31,770 bases of DNA, taken from Plantago elongata. Lineage: Eukaryota; Streptophyta; Magnoliopsida; Lamiales; Plantaginaceae. A program made the translations under genes and the position numbers. The stretch covers positions 1 to 31,770 of the forward strand of contig JAYMSP010001468.1 of assembly GCA_036897095.1 (NCBI GenBank), in the 5' to 3' direction. The notes under the pieces were generated by a model that saw nothing but the letters and a program-made list of their open reading frames with translations, was not told the origin of the DNA and ran no database searches. Below are positions 1 through 10,048 of the stretch, piece by piece (within the stretch, counting starts at the first letter, position 1; each line of letters starts with the position of its first letter).

Positions 1-640
1 TCTGACTACGCTGGGATCAAAACTACCACGCGACGACGTGGGTTATTTTCTGTTTTCGAACTTATAAAATATTATGTTAGTTTGTGGTTTTCGGTTTTAA
101 AATCTGAACTTATCGGCATATGGTGAAACTGCTTTACGGCTATTGTATGTATATTGGCGTTTGTAAATATTTTAATGGTATATATTGAGTTTTGGAGGTT
201 GATATGGTCCTTGACGTCCGGACTAGGATCCGGGGCGTTACAGGTCTCGTATTTCAGCTCATTGGAGGCTGCTCCTCGGATGTTGTTCCACCACAATAGG
301 ATGGAGGGTTATTACGTTTCATCTGTTTGCATACGCTCAGACCCGCCAGGGCTTGTAACTATGAAGGTCCGAGTTGAAAAGCTCTAGACCCTCAAAGGGT
401 ATATAAGAGGCAAGTGAATTGTACGTCAATAGACTTATAAATATGTCTAAGGCATACATAATCACGTGGGGAAGTTAGCGTATCTATAGATTCTTCATGG
501 TGGCCGGTGGGTGTTACTGTTGTTGAACACGTGTCCACTATAGTGCATTTTGAGCGCACGAACACATACTCCTTAGACACTTCGGACCGCATATGATTTT
601 ATGTTTTCTGAAATTTCCTAAAAATGTCTTAAGAGGATTA
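1..640. other. Unclear sequence, possibly LTR-derived
   Basis: No gene is supported. The stretch GACTAGGATCCGGGGCGTTACAGG (about 221-243) resembles the GC-rich tail seen in some plant gypsy LTRs, and TATATAAGAGGCAAG lies at about 400. Neither is decisive. Short open frames here have no recognisable content. Confidence 0.2.
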
Positions 641-746
641 CTATGTATAATTGGTCAAATTCAAGGTGCTCCCCGGGCAAGAATCTTCAGACAGAGCTTT
701 TCATGTGTCTCAACCTACATAACTTAGTTCGTCATAATCCATTGGA

Positions 747-1215
747 CTACATGATGGAAAAGTATTTTAAAGTGTACTGTAGAGTGAGACACATCCGCCT
801 TATATACTACATAGTGATTATGTATTTTTTTGTATACCTCATAATGATTATTTGTTCAGAAGTTATACTTTGATCATTTTTTTCGATTTGGTAATTTATA
901 ACACGAGCCGAAAGTATTTCACACGTCGAAAGTATTTCAAGCGCTTGACATATGTTACATCGTGATTCAATCTCGAAAATTATTTTGAAAGAAAAATAAA
1001 AAAAGGAAATAGAAATTCAAAAAATACAAAATATTGTGTCGAGTGCGTGAGATATCCCATGCGCATGTAATAAATCACCAAATCGGAGTAAAAAAATGAT
1101 CGAAGTATATCTTCTAAATAATATCCATTGTAAGATATATAAAAAATACATAATCGTATATAAAATGGATGTATCTCACTTTACACTATATTTTAAAAAA
1201 TTTCCCCTACATGAT
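747..1215. mobile_element. Mutator-like MITE, copy 1, with 9-bp target-site duplication
   Basis: The element spans 756-1206 (451 bp) and is flanked by a perfect 9-bp direct repeat CTACATGAT (747-755 and 1207-1215), the duplication length typical of Mutator-like transposons. Terminal inverted repeats are about 140 bp (756-899 against 1070-1206). The left tip reads GGAAAAGTATTTTAAAG and the right tip, reversed, GGGAAATTTTTTAAAA. The interior holds a direct repeat CGAAAGTATTTCA. It has no coding capacity, so it would need a transposase in trans. A second copy, inverted, lies at 9579-10048. The open frame at 643-873 crosses the left end and is spurious. Confidence 0.8.
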
Positions 1216-1309
1216 CATCCACAAATTATATGTACTGCAGTCGAGCCATGAGCCCCCATTTTTCCAGATAGGGTTAGGCACGAGCCTGTACTGAAGTCCC
1301 CAAACCCAA

Positions 1310-1885
1310 AGTGATCCATGACTCCATTAAGCTATGTTAAGTGCATAAGGTCTTTAATAGAAAAATCGTGAGGGTCAAATTCAACAATAAATGATTATCG
1401 GTGGTGAATTTGCGAACCGAAATAAGATTTTTGACTAGATTAGGAGCATGCAAAACGTTGAAGAGTCGAAAGTTGGGATTTGGATGAGAGAGAGAATTAT
1501 GATCGAAGTTACGAATATGAATACTTCTACCATTACCGACAATAATACCAGTATGTTTTGGTCAAAGAGAATTAGACGAAAGAGTACTTGAATTGGTGGT
1601 CATGTGGGACGAAGCGCCAGAGTCCATATACCAGTTTTCATCCGGAGTTTGCACAGTGTAAGCCTGTGCGGGTCGTGGAGGACGGTGTTGGGCCGGATTC
1701 CAAGCTGTCGTGGGTAAGAATAGTACGACATAGCCCATGGTGGTGGAAAACCCCATGGAGGACAGTTTTGGTATGGCCAAGGAGAACCGGTGGTCATGAT
1801 ATCGGCTGGGTGGTGAAAATCGAACAAGGAGAGGAAAATCGGAAGCTAACCGAACTGTGGGTTCGATTAGAAGGGAGAAAATCAA
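1310..1885 (-). pseudogene. Ty1/copia polyprotein fragment (gag end and protease)
   Basis: Read on the minus strand, the frame from 1885 carries a Pro-rich gag C-terminus and then the copia aspartic-protease motif NWYMDSGASSHMT, with the catalytic Asp codon at 1622-1624. Downstream, after a stop at 1562, the same frame continues with VGNGRSI..., then VLHAPNLVKNLISVRKFTTDN, the conserved stretch after the protease. A further frame change follows near 1370 (VEFDPHDFSIKDL in another frame). Homology fades by about 1310, so integrase and reverse transcriptase are missing. At least one stop and one frameshift make it non-functional. Confidence 0.75.
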
Positions 1886-2322
1886 TCACAAATTGAAGTT
1901 GTTTGGACTCGTCGAACAGTGGGAGTTTCGATTGTCAAAGAAAATACAAGAAACTGATTGCGTATAGGGAAGTCGATTGACAGGGAGGAAGAGAAGTCGA
2001 TTGTTTGTATAGAAGTCGACTGTGAATTGAGTCAAGGAGAAGTCGATTGTCTGGACAGAAGCTAAAACATCGGCTATGAAGAAGGCAAGAAAATCGCTTG
2101 TGAAGAGAAGCAAAAAGTCGACTCTGAGTAGATTAAAAAAGAAGTCTATGGACAGGCAGGGGATGTGTTGATCGACGGAAGAAGGTGGGGGACACAGGTC
2201 GGACGACGACGGTCGAAGAAAAGAAAAAGAAAAGAGGAGCAGATCGATTGCTGGAGAAGGGCAACGGATCGAAGAAAGCTTTTCTTTTTATTGCCGTGAG
2301 GTTGGGACCTAGCTTGATACCA
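1886..2322 (-). mobile_element. Copia leader and primer-binding site
   Basis: Between the LTR (from 2323) and the gag remnant lies a purine-rich plus strand (pyrimidine-rich in the element's sense). It contains repeated GAAGTCGATTG or a one-base variant at 1969, 1993, 2012 and 2039. Immediately inside the LTR, on the minus strand, is TGGTATCAAGCTAGG (2308-2322), close to the usual copia primer-binding site TGGTATCAGAGC, complementary to initiator tRNA-Met. The leader plus gag is too short for an intact element, so most of gag is deleted. Confidence 0.6.
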
Positions 2323-2500
2323 TGTTAGATTATTGAATAATCAATCGTGTTTATTCATAAAATGATGTAGGGTATATATACATAATATAAGAAGTTATGT
2401 CTAATCTAATTAGGAATTAGGAGAATAAGACTAATCTAACTAGGAGTCTAATATATATAGATATGTCTAATCTAACTAGGATTACATAGTCTATCATGAA
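2323..2500 (-). repeat. Copia LTR (5' LTR of minus-strand element, probably partial)
   Basis: The LTR edge at 2323 is set by the adjoining primer-binding site; on the minus strand the LTR ends ...AATCTAACA, a usual CA terminus. The body has GATTAGACAT-type repeats (TCTAATCTAACTAGG occurs in variants near 2401, 2432 and 2466). The outer end is not clear, because no TGTTAGATT start is seen near 2500. A homologous stretch in the opposite orientation lies at 6243-6345. Confidence 0.6.
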
Positions 2501-3514
2501 CAATTACAAATGAAACAAAATCACATTATCCAAAACATGAAAGAAGTTTTAGATCCCGACTATAGAGTCATCCATCAAATTACAACCGAAATGTTACACA
2601 TCAAAACCAAATCACAAAACAGAAAGATGATTAACAAGCACATCGATCAACTTATTTTGGACATCACTCATGTCTTCACCACTGGACTGAATCTCAACCA
2701 CACAAACAGTTACATACTAGGATAAAATTTACCGTCAATTTATTAGATACACCAGTAATGTATATTTTACTGAAGTCTATACTTTTTGATTTGGTATACA
2801 CATCCATCCGCCCTCACGATACATAATAAATGAAAAAAAATAAAAAATAAAAAAGGGAGATATTGAGCACCAAAGATCAGGTAAGATTTGGGATGTGCGG
2901 TGGAGTAAGTAGTGGCTCGTGCCTGGGCCATGATTAAGTAATTGGATTCTGTGAGTGATATGATTACATTTTATGCTTACTAATCCTCGCACATTCAATC
3001 TTTCTTTAATCTAGTTAATTCATCGTTATCATTATCCAGTGCCTAAGGAATATAATTATACTTATATATATTCTACTTTCGTTTCTAATTTCTCATTAAT
3101 TTGTCAAGCTTAGCTTCATTCTGATCCAAGAGAAATAATAAATAAAAATAGTCAACCCCTATATCCGTTTATCCGTCTGGCGAGATCCATCGAATTGAAT
3201 CAAAAATGAGAAGGAGAGGGAAAAGAAAAGGAACAAGATATATGCATCATAGCTGCGAATTTAACAAAGGAACGGAGTCACATATTGAAAATTAAGTAAA
3301 AAACGAACTTATAATAGTAAAGCTCCAATTTCTAAAAATCATATAACCTCGTATATTAAATAAAAGATAAGCTATCTGTCCAACATATAATATTCAAGCT
3401 CACATTTATACGTAAAAATAATTTACTACACTTAACATGTGAAGTTATTCGAATCGAAAACTATTTGAGTATGTTAAACATTGAAACATAATTATGTAAA
3501 TTAGGTCTGACAAC
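2501..3514. other. AT-rich intergenic DNA
   Basis: No gene, inverted repeat or known element was recognised. The 71-codon open frame at 2510-2725 has no recognisable motif. A poly(A)-rich run is at about 2830-2855. Confidence 0.4.
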
Positions 3515-3610
3515 GAAGTGCAGCTCAGTTGATAAAACGCTTCACCTTCAACCAATAGGTTGGGGTTCGAGTCACCCTTTAACCATTTAAAAAAATAAAA
3601 TAAATAAATC
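3515..3610 (+). mobile_element. tRNA-derived SINE head with A-rich tail
   Basis: GCAGCTCAGTTGAT (3520-3533) fits an RNA polymerase III A box, and GGTTCGAGTCACC (3564-3576) fits a B box about 30 bp downstream, as in tRNA-derived SINEs. It is followed by AAAAAAATAAAATAAATAAA (about 3590-3609). The flanks do not form a tRNA acceptor stem, so it is not a functional tRNA gene. It is short for a SINE and may be truncated. Confidence 0.5.
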
Positions 3611-3800
3611 ATGTCTACAAGTAATTTTGTAGATCATATGATTAAAAATTATCTACAATGCCAAAGAAATGTGAGACATATTTAATGACTGTGGGACGTA
3701 GATAGTTTTCATATAAAAAGTAATAGATCCGATTTAAATAATAATTATATTCTTGAAGTATACTGAGAAATATTGTATTTCCTTATATTTGGGAGAATCA

Positions 3801-3960
3801 GGGGCTGATTGGCATGGCACTCAAATGTCCATTTTGATGGAATTTTGGTGAAATTATGTTTGAAATTGAATTGAAATGAAGTATTTAAAGTGTATTTTAG
3901 GCCAAATCACTGTTTATCGAGTCAAATGAAAGTATTTAAATGCTTGGCCAATCAGCCTCT
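3801..3960. mobile_element. Small MITE with TIR GGCTGATTGGC
   Basis: A 160-bp unit begins GGGGCTGATTGGC (3801-3813) and ends GCCAATCAGCCTCT (3947-3960), which reversed reads AGAGGCTGATTGGC. The sequence next to the termini is also loosely inverted. No clear target-site duplication was found, so the superfamily (PIF or hAT) is open. Confidence 0.5.
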
Positions 3961-5210
3961 CGGTATTTTCAAGACTTTGGAAGTAGGGTATGGAACACGG
4001 TAGAAAAAACGTGATAAAGAATCTGCTCTCATATATAATTAATCGAGGGAGGATACTATATGCAAAATTTGCACTAGCTAGAACGAATCACATGAATAAA
4101 ATATACCTCCCCATCAACTATAAACTGCTTTATTCCAATACAGTAAGCACCCTTAATTGGTTTGGATAGCATAACATAAATGGCGAATTACACCTGCTTC
4201 CCCAATAAACTTTTAGTTATATTTTCATCCCTTTATTTTTAATAATAATATTATTGGACGTATTTCATAAATTAATTACAAAACAATCTAAATGTTAAAA
4301 TGCTGCCAAACACATCCTTAATTTAAACTTCTAAATAATTTACATTTTCACTAATTTTAAAATTATTATAAATTTGATCCAAATAATTTGTATTTACTCA
4401 ATAAAACTAGTTTTCTATTTTCAAACTCAAATAACTTCTTAAAAAATTAATAATATTTTAAATATAAACATTCATTATGAAATAACAAAAAAAATACAAA
4501 AAAAGGATAGAAATAAATTCATATTTAACTACTCCATGAAAATATCATATACGAATATTATAATTTGAAACATTTTCGAGTGGAAGCTTTGAAGTAAATT
4601 ATAAAGAAAAAATTAAAAAAATTGTAATATACAGACAAAAAATTTATTTGCTAATAATTTTGAGATTTATTTTATAAGTTTTTTATATTCTTACTTCATT
4701 CCCGAAGAAGCAAGATTACCACTTATTTTTAGGTCGATATAATAAGCACCAATTACGTTTTCTAATACAATAATGTATAATATAGTGGTTAGTTTGTACT
4801 ATATTCGAAATTATTGCTAAAGTATTACTATTTTATTTCATTAGGTTATTATATCAGTATGTATCTTTTAATATTATTATTATTTTTTAGAAGATTATAT
4901 TTGAAATATTATTTTATTTTATTTTTGTAAATAACTTTATATTTCTTGAAGTAGCTAAAAAGTAGTTTTTGATTTAATTTTTTTAGTTTTAACGTTTGAT
5001 AATTTAAAAATGTGAAAGGAAAGAGAAGGAAATAAGAAATTAAAATTAAGGTCAAGTTTGGGAAGTAAGTTTTGAAAATGAAAAATGAACGAATGTGTTA
5101 TGGGATAAAAGTGTAATTAGGTGATTCATCGAAGAGATCTGGTGTAATTTTTTGAACAAGAGAAAACTCAAAAAGAACTTCTACTAGTGTTGTGTAGTGT
5201 TGTGTACATG
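3961..5210. other. AT-rich upstream region of GDU gene 1
   Basis: Very AT-rich DNA with no gene. A weak inverted similarity (CCAAACACATCCTTAATTT near 4307 and TTAAGGTCAAGTTTGGG near 5045) might mark an old MITE but is too diverged to call. Confidence 0.35.
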
Positions 5211-5362
5211 TAGCCCCCATTTCCATTGTTCCTACCTGACGTACGTTCTCCTTTCCTACCCTATATAACCCACACCTCATCACATCCCTTTCTTCATCAA
5301 CCCAACAATTTTCACAAATTCACAACTAACCATATTACTCAAATTTATACAAACTACTTAAA
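5211..5362 (+). promoter_or_regulatory. GDU gene 1 core promoter and 5' UTR
   Basis: The block TAGCCCCCA-TTTCC-ATTGTT begins at 5211 and is followed by a TGACG motif (5237-5241, bZIP-type ACGT core) and a TATA box TATATAA (5262-5268). The start codon lies about 95 bp downstream of the TATA box, and the leader is C/A-rich. The same elements occur in the same order and near-identical spacing before the second GDU gene (block at 23173, TGACG at 23200, TATA at 23229), which is the main support. The role of the TGACG and TAGCCCCCA blocks is inferred from conservation only. Confidence 0.65.
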
Positions 5363-5821
5363 ATGTCTGCAGCTACTACATCGCAAGCACCATTGTCGTA
5401 CATGGCACAAAGATCTGCGTGGCACTCTCCGGTCCCCTATTTATTTGGTGGATTGGCCGCCATGCTAGGTCTAATCGCGTTCGCTCTGCTCCTCCTGGCG
5501 TGCTCCTACTGGAAACTCTCTGGCCAGATCAACGACGATGAAAGAGATCTTGAAGCCGGTGAGGGTGGCGAGAAGATGCCGCCTGTGTTGGAGGAGAAGT
5601 ATCTGGTGATTATGGCAGGGCAGGTTAATCCAACTTTTTTGGCAACTCCTATGTCAAGTAGGGCTAGTTCATTTGGTAGTGTTAAAACTACTAATAGTAG
5701 TAGTACTACGTGCAGCGAGAGTAGTACGTTGTCAATTGAGGACAAGAAGGACAATAATAGTGGACAGGTTGAGATGGGCGAGGCCCATCAAGATCTAGAA
5801 AGTCCGGTCCATCAAGTGTAA
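5363..5821 (+). CDS. GDU: GLUTAMINE DUMPER (GDU) family protein, copy 1
   Basis: This 152-residue intronless gene encodes a plant GDU protein. Known GDU proteins are small one-pass membrane proteins of the plasma membrane and endomembranes. They raise amino-acid export when over-expressed and act with the ubiquitin ligase LOG2. Visible here: a short N-terminus with the WHSPVPYLFGGLAAMLG motif (residues 20-36), one hydrophobic membrane segment (about 27-49) ending CSYWKL, an acidic stretch (58-71), the diagnostic VIMAG box (82-86) followed by GQVNPTFLATP, then a Ser/Thr-rich and acidic tail. The start at 5363 matches the start of the paralogue and follows an A-rich context. Length is typical of the family and the frame is intact. 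It is close to the gene at 23333 but differs at the tail (ends HQV) and in the Ser/Thr repeat length. Which Arabidopsis GDU it corresponds to cannot be decided here. Confidence 0.95.
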   Translation: MSAATTSQAPLSYMAQRSAWHSPVPYLFGGLAAMLGLIAFALLLLACSYWKLSGQINDDERDLEAGEGGEKMPPVLEEKYLVIMAGQVNPTFLATPMSSRASSFGSVKTTNSSSTTCSESSTLSIEDKKDNNSGQVEMGEAHQDLESPVHQV

Positions 5822-6225
5822 AAATAAAATTTTGAACTATTTATTCATCTTTTTTGCACTGCTATGGTGTGCCCTTTTTGGATTTAATTCGGTTCGAAGT
5901 AAATAATGATGTTTGAACTGGATATCTATAGATGAAAGGGAAATCACATTATTCGGATATCGATCGATTAATGGTGTAGGGGCGGATAACTACATTTGAA
6001 GCTGCAGGAAAATCATAAGAGCTTGCTTGTGTTATCGGAGGAACATTTGGGAATTGAGAAGGAGGAGAGTGTTATTTCATGTGCTTGGATCATTTTGGAG
6101 ACTCTTATGTATATGATTTATTTTTAGGATTTTGAATTTTGGTTATGGATTTGGTTTAGTTGCAGAAATCAAATCCTCTTGTCAACAAAACCAAATCCTC
6201 TTGCTTGAGATGGTATCTTGATATT
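5822..6225 (+). other. GDU gene 1 3' UTR/downstream region
   Basis: The region after the stop codon shares several blocks, in order, with the region after the second GDU gene: TTTTGGATTTAATTC-GGTTC near 5876 (23829 in copy 2), TTGAACTGGAT near 5913 (23858), CTTATGTATATGAT near 6102, and GATTTGGTTTAGTTGCA near 6149 (near 24096). An 11-bp direct repeat AAATCCTCTTG occurs twice between 6170 and 6204. The polyadenylation site is not certain. The conservation suggests a transcribed 3' UTR duplicated with the gene. Confidence 0.55.
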
Positions 6226-6242
6226 GATACACTATGTAAGTT

Positions 6243-6345
6243 TAGTGATTATGTAATCCTAGTTAGATTAGACATATCTATATTTATTAGAGTTCTAGTT
6301 AATTAATTTTATTTTTGTAATTTCTAATTAGATTAGACATAGTCT
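6243..6345 (+). repeat. Copia LTR fragment, plus orientation
   Basis: ATGTAATCCTAGTTAGATTA, GACATATCTATAT and the later CTAATTAGATTAGACATA match, in order, the reverse complement of about 2400-2490 in the copia LTR. It is therefore a piece of the same LTR family in the opposite orientation. No adjacent copia coding sequence or primer-binding site was seen, so it is a solo or truncated LTR. It lies just downstream of the GDU copy 1 3' UTR. Confidence 0.6.
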
Positions 6346-6719
6346 ATCAGATCTGTAAAAGGTTATGGTCGTACGGGATATGATTATGTTGGGGGATGTT
6401 TATCCTATCTCACATGGAAAATTGATAATCATCAGTAGAATCCCAATTGTGTTCCAGATGGAGACGGATGTTATATTCGTGTCCACTTTTACTACTTTCA
6501 TTCGCAACATGTTCAAGTTGTTTTAAAAAGATTAATTTCGTAGAAATGCATTAGTGATTTTGATGAGTATATGAAAAACTAATTTAAATGTGAAAGAAAT
6601 TGTAAAAAGATTAATGAATGTGGGTCTTATCCATGATCAACATTTTTTCTAATCGTGTACATGTTTCAATTTTTTTATGATGAATTAAATTGATTTAGTT
6701 AGCTATACTATTCATCACT
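6346..6719. other. Unassigned sequence
   Basis: No gene is supported. It could belong to the LINE-like tail that follows, but no reverse-transcriptase residues could be read. Confidence 0.25.
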
Positions 6720-6945
6720 ATCATAGTGACTAAGAGGTTCTACTCCATGGTAATGGGAATTTTTGGAGATATTGTTGTCATGTCATTTTTGTGTATTGGT
6801 TTTGAATATTTATTGAGTGTAGGTTAATACTTTATATGTGGTTTGGATGTTGTACTCTATGTTTTTTTTGTAATTGTCCGTTGAGTAATGCTCTCGGATC
6901 TATTAATAAAATATTTTTGTCGTTTAAAAAAATATTGAACAAATT
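6720..6945 (+). mobile_element. LINE-like 3' end
   Basis: TTTTTTTTGTAATTGTCC (from 6862) is followed by GCTCTCGGATCTATTAATAAAAT (6891-6913) and ends in a short A run at about 6926-6932. This arrangement is typical of plant L1-type LINE 3' ends. No coding part was recognised, so it is 5'-truncated or decayed. The left boundary is a guess. Confidence 0.4.
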
Positions 6946-7390
6946 AAATTTTGCACTTGGAGCTGGATGAAAGGAAATACATCTGTTCTCCCTGGTTATT
7001 CATTCGTGGATTGGTCTATATGTCCCAACGGTGTGGTGTCGAAGCTGATTAATCTCCATTAGTTTACATATTGAATTGTTTTCGGGTTTAAAATGGTTTG
7101 GACAGGTTTTGGCATGTAATAGGGCTTGTTTTCTGTTTCATCGTGGATGTCTCTCGGCATATCTTGTGCCAAGCATCTCCTGCTTTATCTTAATAAAACT
7201 TTTAACTTCTTTGAACTTATTCAAATTTAGATTCAGCCTACAACTATAAAAGTAATTTGTTCATGATTCATGTAAAATATTTAACTCAACTCAAATATAA
7301 ATGAAATATTAATAGCTTTAATTATGGATGTTAGTCATTTAGTCTACGTTAGTCTATGGTACAGATGAGGACTCCATAAGCATGCTAAAC
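6946..7390. other. Unassigned sequence
   Basis: No gene, repeat or element recognised. Confidence 0.3.
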
Positions 7391-7540
7391 AAATTGATAT
7401 ACATTTTGCATTACCATTTCATTAGACATGTCGTACACGATTGCGAAGATGAGTTGCAATGGAACAATTTGATATACGTATTACATTATCATTTCATTAG
7501 ACATGTAGTACACCATTGTAAGGATGAAGTGCAATGGAAC
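7391..7540. repeat. Two-copy tandem repeat, 75-bp unit
   Basis: The unit (7391-7465) from AAATTGATATAC to GCAATGGAAC is repeated directly at 7466-7540. Both hold CATTTCATTAGACATGT and end GCAATGGAAC. The copies differ at scattered positions, so the duplication is not recent. No coding content. Confidence 0.7.
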
Positions 7541-7687
7541 TTAGTATAAGTCAAATAGATGAAAAACATGTCATCCATTTTAGTAAGTGATTCTGACTTT
7601 GTCAAAACGTTATTAATTAAGGTAATCCTGTTTTGCATTATCTTGGACATATGTAAAACGTATATGTTCCTGTAACTAACTGGATTA

Positions 7688-7934
7688 GACTGTCCTCAAC
7701 GGGGTGTCATAGGCGCGGTGCCGTGGCACACCGCGTCGGGCATGCCACTCCGTAACATAGTAGCAGCCGGTTATTTCAATATGAAATTATTAAAAATAAA
7801 AAGGAAAATTAAAAAAAACCACCGGTGACCGAATTTAATCGGTCGTCACATTGCGGTTTCCGGTCATGGGTGTGCAGTCGCGGCACCTCCACACCCCACG
7901 ACTCGCTCCACGGCCACCACGAGAGCGGGCGGTC
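7688..7934. mobile_element. GC-rich MITE-like element
   Basis: A markedly GC-rich island in AT-rich DNA starts TTA-GACTGTCCTCAACGGGG (7685-7704) and ends GGGCGGTC-TAA (7928-7937). The termini GACTGTCC and GACCGCCC are inverted and are bordered by TTA and TAA. This resembles PIF/Harbinger-type MITEs, though the flanking triplets are not an exact direct repeat. No transposase is present. The 67-codon open frame here is not a gene. Confidence 0.4.
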
Positions 7935-8919
7935 TAATATATATATGCCTATCAATAATATTATGCCTTTTTTTCTTTTCTTTTTTCATATTACGAAGTT
8001 ATGTTTGTTCGTTTTCATACAAATTTAAAACCAATTTGTACCTAGATCTGTAAAGTTAATTCTCTCTAAATAAAGTGCTAGTACTACATTCACAGATGGT
8101 ACATACAAATGTAAAATGGAATACATATATCAACTAGCTAGCAAGAAATGAACCCACTTTCAGAAGTGAAAGTATGCGAAATGATTCATCACAGGTAGGA
8201 AAGTGAGAGTTCTGATTTATTATCGATTCCAGGTTGTAGGAGACAGTGACTGATCCTATCCTGCAACAATGGATTCATCATGATCAATTACTCTGGAGGA
8301 CCCAGATCCTGTACTGTCTATGTTGGTTTTACATACTTTATGCCCTTCATTGGATTTATTATTATTCGATCTCTTTCCTTTGAATTCCAAGAATTACGAA
8401 CCCTATGTCTATACTCTGGGAAGCATGCAATTTATCGATACCGACTGCACTTACGCAATATATACTGATTCTGATTTACTCATTCATCACTCGATTAATG
8501 GAATACTTGGTACTTTTATCACCAACTAGTTAGGCTAGCTATATAATCGATATATCGAGAAGACATTATGATGACAAGTTATTTGTCAACAGATAGTGCA
8601 TGGGGTATAATATGTATGGAATCAATATGATTTCAGGATCACGCCAAGATGCTAAAAACACAAACACCTTTTGTTTTGATGCTAAATTTATTTCGGATCC
8701 ATGCCTCCTTGGGATGCTACCTTGCTCTCATCAATCTGTCGTTACTCTGTGATTCAGTACAATACAGTACGTATAAACCAATATGAGCCACTATAATGTG
8801 ATGTATTCAGATGGAACATGTAGAGAGGTTTAAAGAATTCAGTTACATTATTTTTTCAATAATTACACTAAGTAGAAGGTTATACTATTGTTGGCTGAGG
8901 GTAAAATTCATCTTAGGCC
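7935..8919. other. Unassigned sequence
   Basis: No gene supported; overlapping short frames at 8280-8529 have no recognisable motifs. A short AT repeat (TATATATATATG) adjoins the MITE at about 7938. Confidence 0.3.
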
Positions 8920-9300
8920 GGGATAACGCATCAAAAAGTACCTGTGAGGCTGTGAGGCTAAGAAAAGTGAAGGTTAGAGACCCTTTTATACGGGTTTGTC
9001 TTAGACAAATCAAGGTATGATTCAACTCGTGGCTCTATTTATAGAGATGGTTCGGGGAACCGAATGATCGACCTAATTCCAGGCCGATGTTATTGACTTG
9101 CGCGTATCCGAAATTTAGAATACTTAAACTACTACTGGTCCAGACTCGGACCTGTTGTAAAGGTCGGTAAGTGATGATCAATCGAATATACTTTAGGTCG
9201 GATTATCCTCCTTCACAAAGTTATATGTGCTTCCATATAAAAGACTCTGTTTTTTTTTTTTTTTAAGGTCGGTCATAGTGTTTAAGTCGGTCGATCGAAA
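8920..9300 (-). other. Possible LTR promoter fragment
   Basis: On the minus strand TCTATAAATAGAGCC (about 9030-9044) is a good TATA box, followed by a region of direct-repeat and leader-like sequence (GTGAGGCT occurs twice around 8943-8960). A T16 run is at about 9250-9265. The arrangement resembles an LTR U3/R junction, but no LTR ends or coding partner were found. Confidence 0.25.
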
Positions 9301-9578
9301 TAAGATATTTCTTTAATAGAGATGCGTAGTTCAATTTGCACAGTACTTTGTAATTCGTAGCAGTTCTTAGTCCGAAATTGTTTTGAATTATGCAGATCAG
9401 TAGATGTATAACAGTCTTCTACTATATATTTGTATGTATGAAGACCTTACAACACATAACCTGTTTTTAAAATTGATCTATTCCAACGCAATATGCATCA
9501 GCAAGTAGCTAAGTCTTCTTTCCTTGTATGTTACAGAATATATATATAGATCTTATCAAACCCCTTGGGAGGAAGGTA

Positions 9579-10048
9579 GGGAATTATTTAAAATATATCG
9601 TAGAGCGAGAGATGTCCATTTTATATACTGTATAATGATTATATTCTTTTTTATACCTTATCGTGACTATTTGGTAAGGACCGGTCATTTTTTTCTTCGA
9701 TTTAGTGATTTATTACATTTGCATGTGGTATCTCACACGTTCAACACAATGAATTTGTATTTTTTGAATTTATCTTTCTTATTTTAATTTTTCTTTCAAA
9801 ATAATTTTCGAAATTGAATCACGATATGATATGTGTCAAGCACTTAAGATACTTTCGACGCTTGAGCCACTTTCGACTTGTGAAATACTCCCGGCACGTG
9901 TAAAAAATTACCAAATCGGACCAAAAAATGATCGGGATATTACTTCTGGACAAGTAGCCATTGTGACGTATACAAACAATACATATCCATGGCGTAGTAT
10001 ATAAAATGGATGTGTGTCACTCTACGGTATACTTTAAAATATTTTTTC
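9579..10048. mobile_element. Mutator-like MITE, copy 2 (inverted relative to copy 1)
   Basis: Left terminus GGGAATTATTTAAAATATAT (from 9579) and right terminus ...ACTTTAAAATATTTTTTC (to 10048) are inverted repeats of about 140 bp. Reversed, the interior matches copy 1 (756-1206) almost throughout, including GTGATTCAAT, GAAAATTATTTTGAAAG and GAGATAC. The right tip seems to lack one or two terminal bases and is directly joined to the next MITE. No 9-bp duplication is readable, probably because of that later insertion. Confidence 0.7.

Noticed and set aside
3515..3580. Functional tRNA gene
   Set aside because: A and B boxes are present but the ends do not pair as an acceptor stem.
4300..5060. 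Possible MITE from inverted CCAAACA.../...TTTGGG pair
   Set aside because: Too diverged and no clear ends.
5226..5468. Open frame overlapping the start of GDU gene 1
   Set aside because: It begins with a non-ATG codon and reads the 5' UTR and the start of GDU in another frame.
5506..5754. 82-codon open frame antisense to GDU gene 1, with a 93-codon counterpart antisense to gene 2 (23473-23754)
   Set aside because: Present in both copies only because the sense sequences are nearly identical. No promoter, no recognisable motif and no sign of independent constraint.
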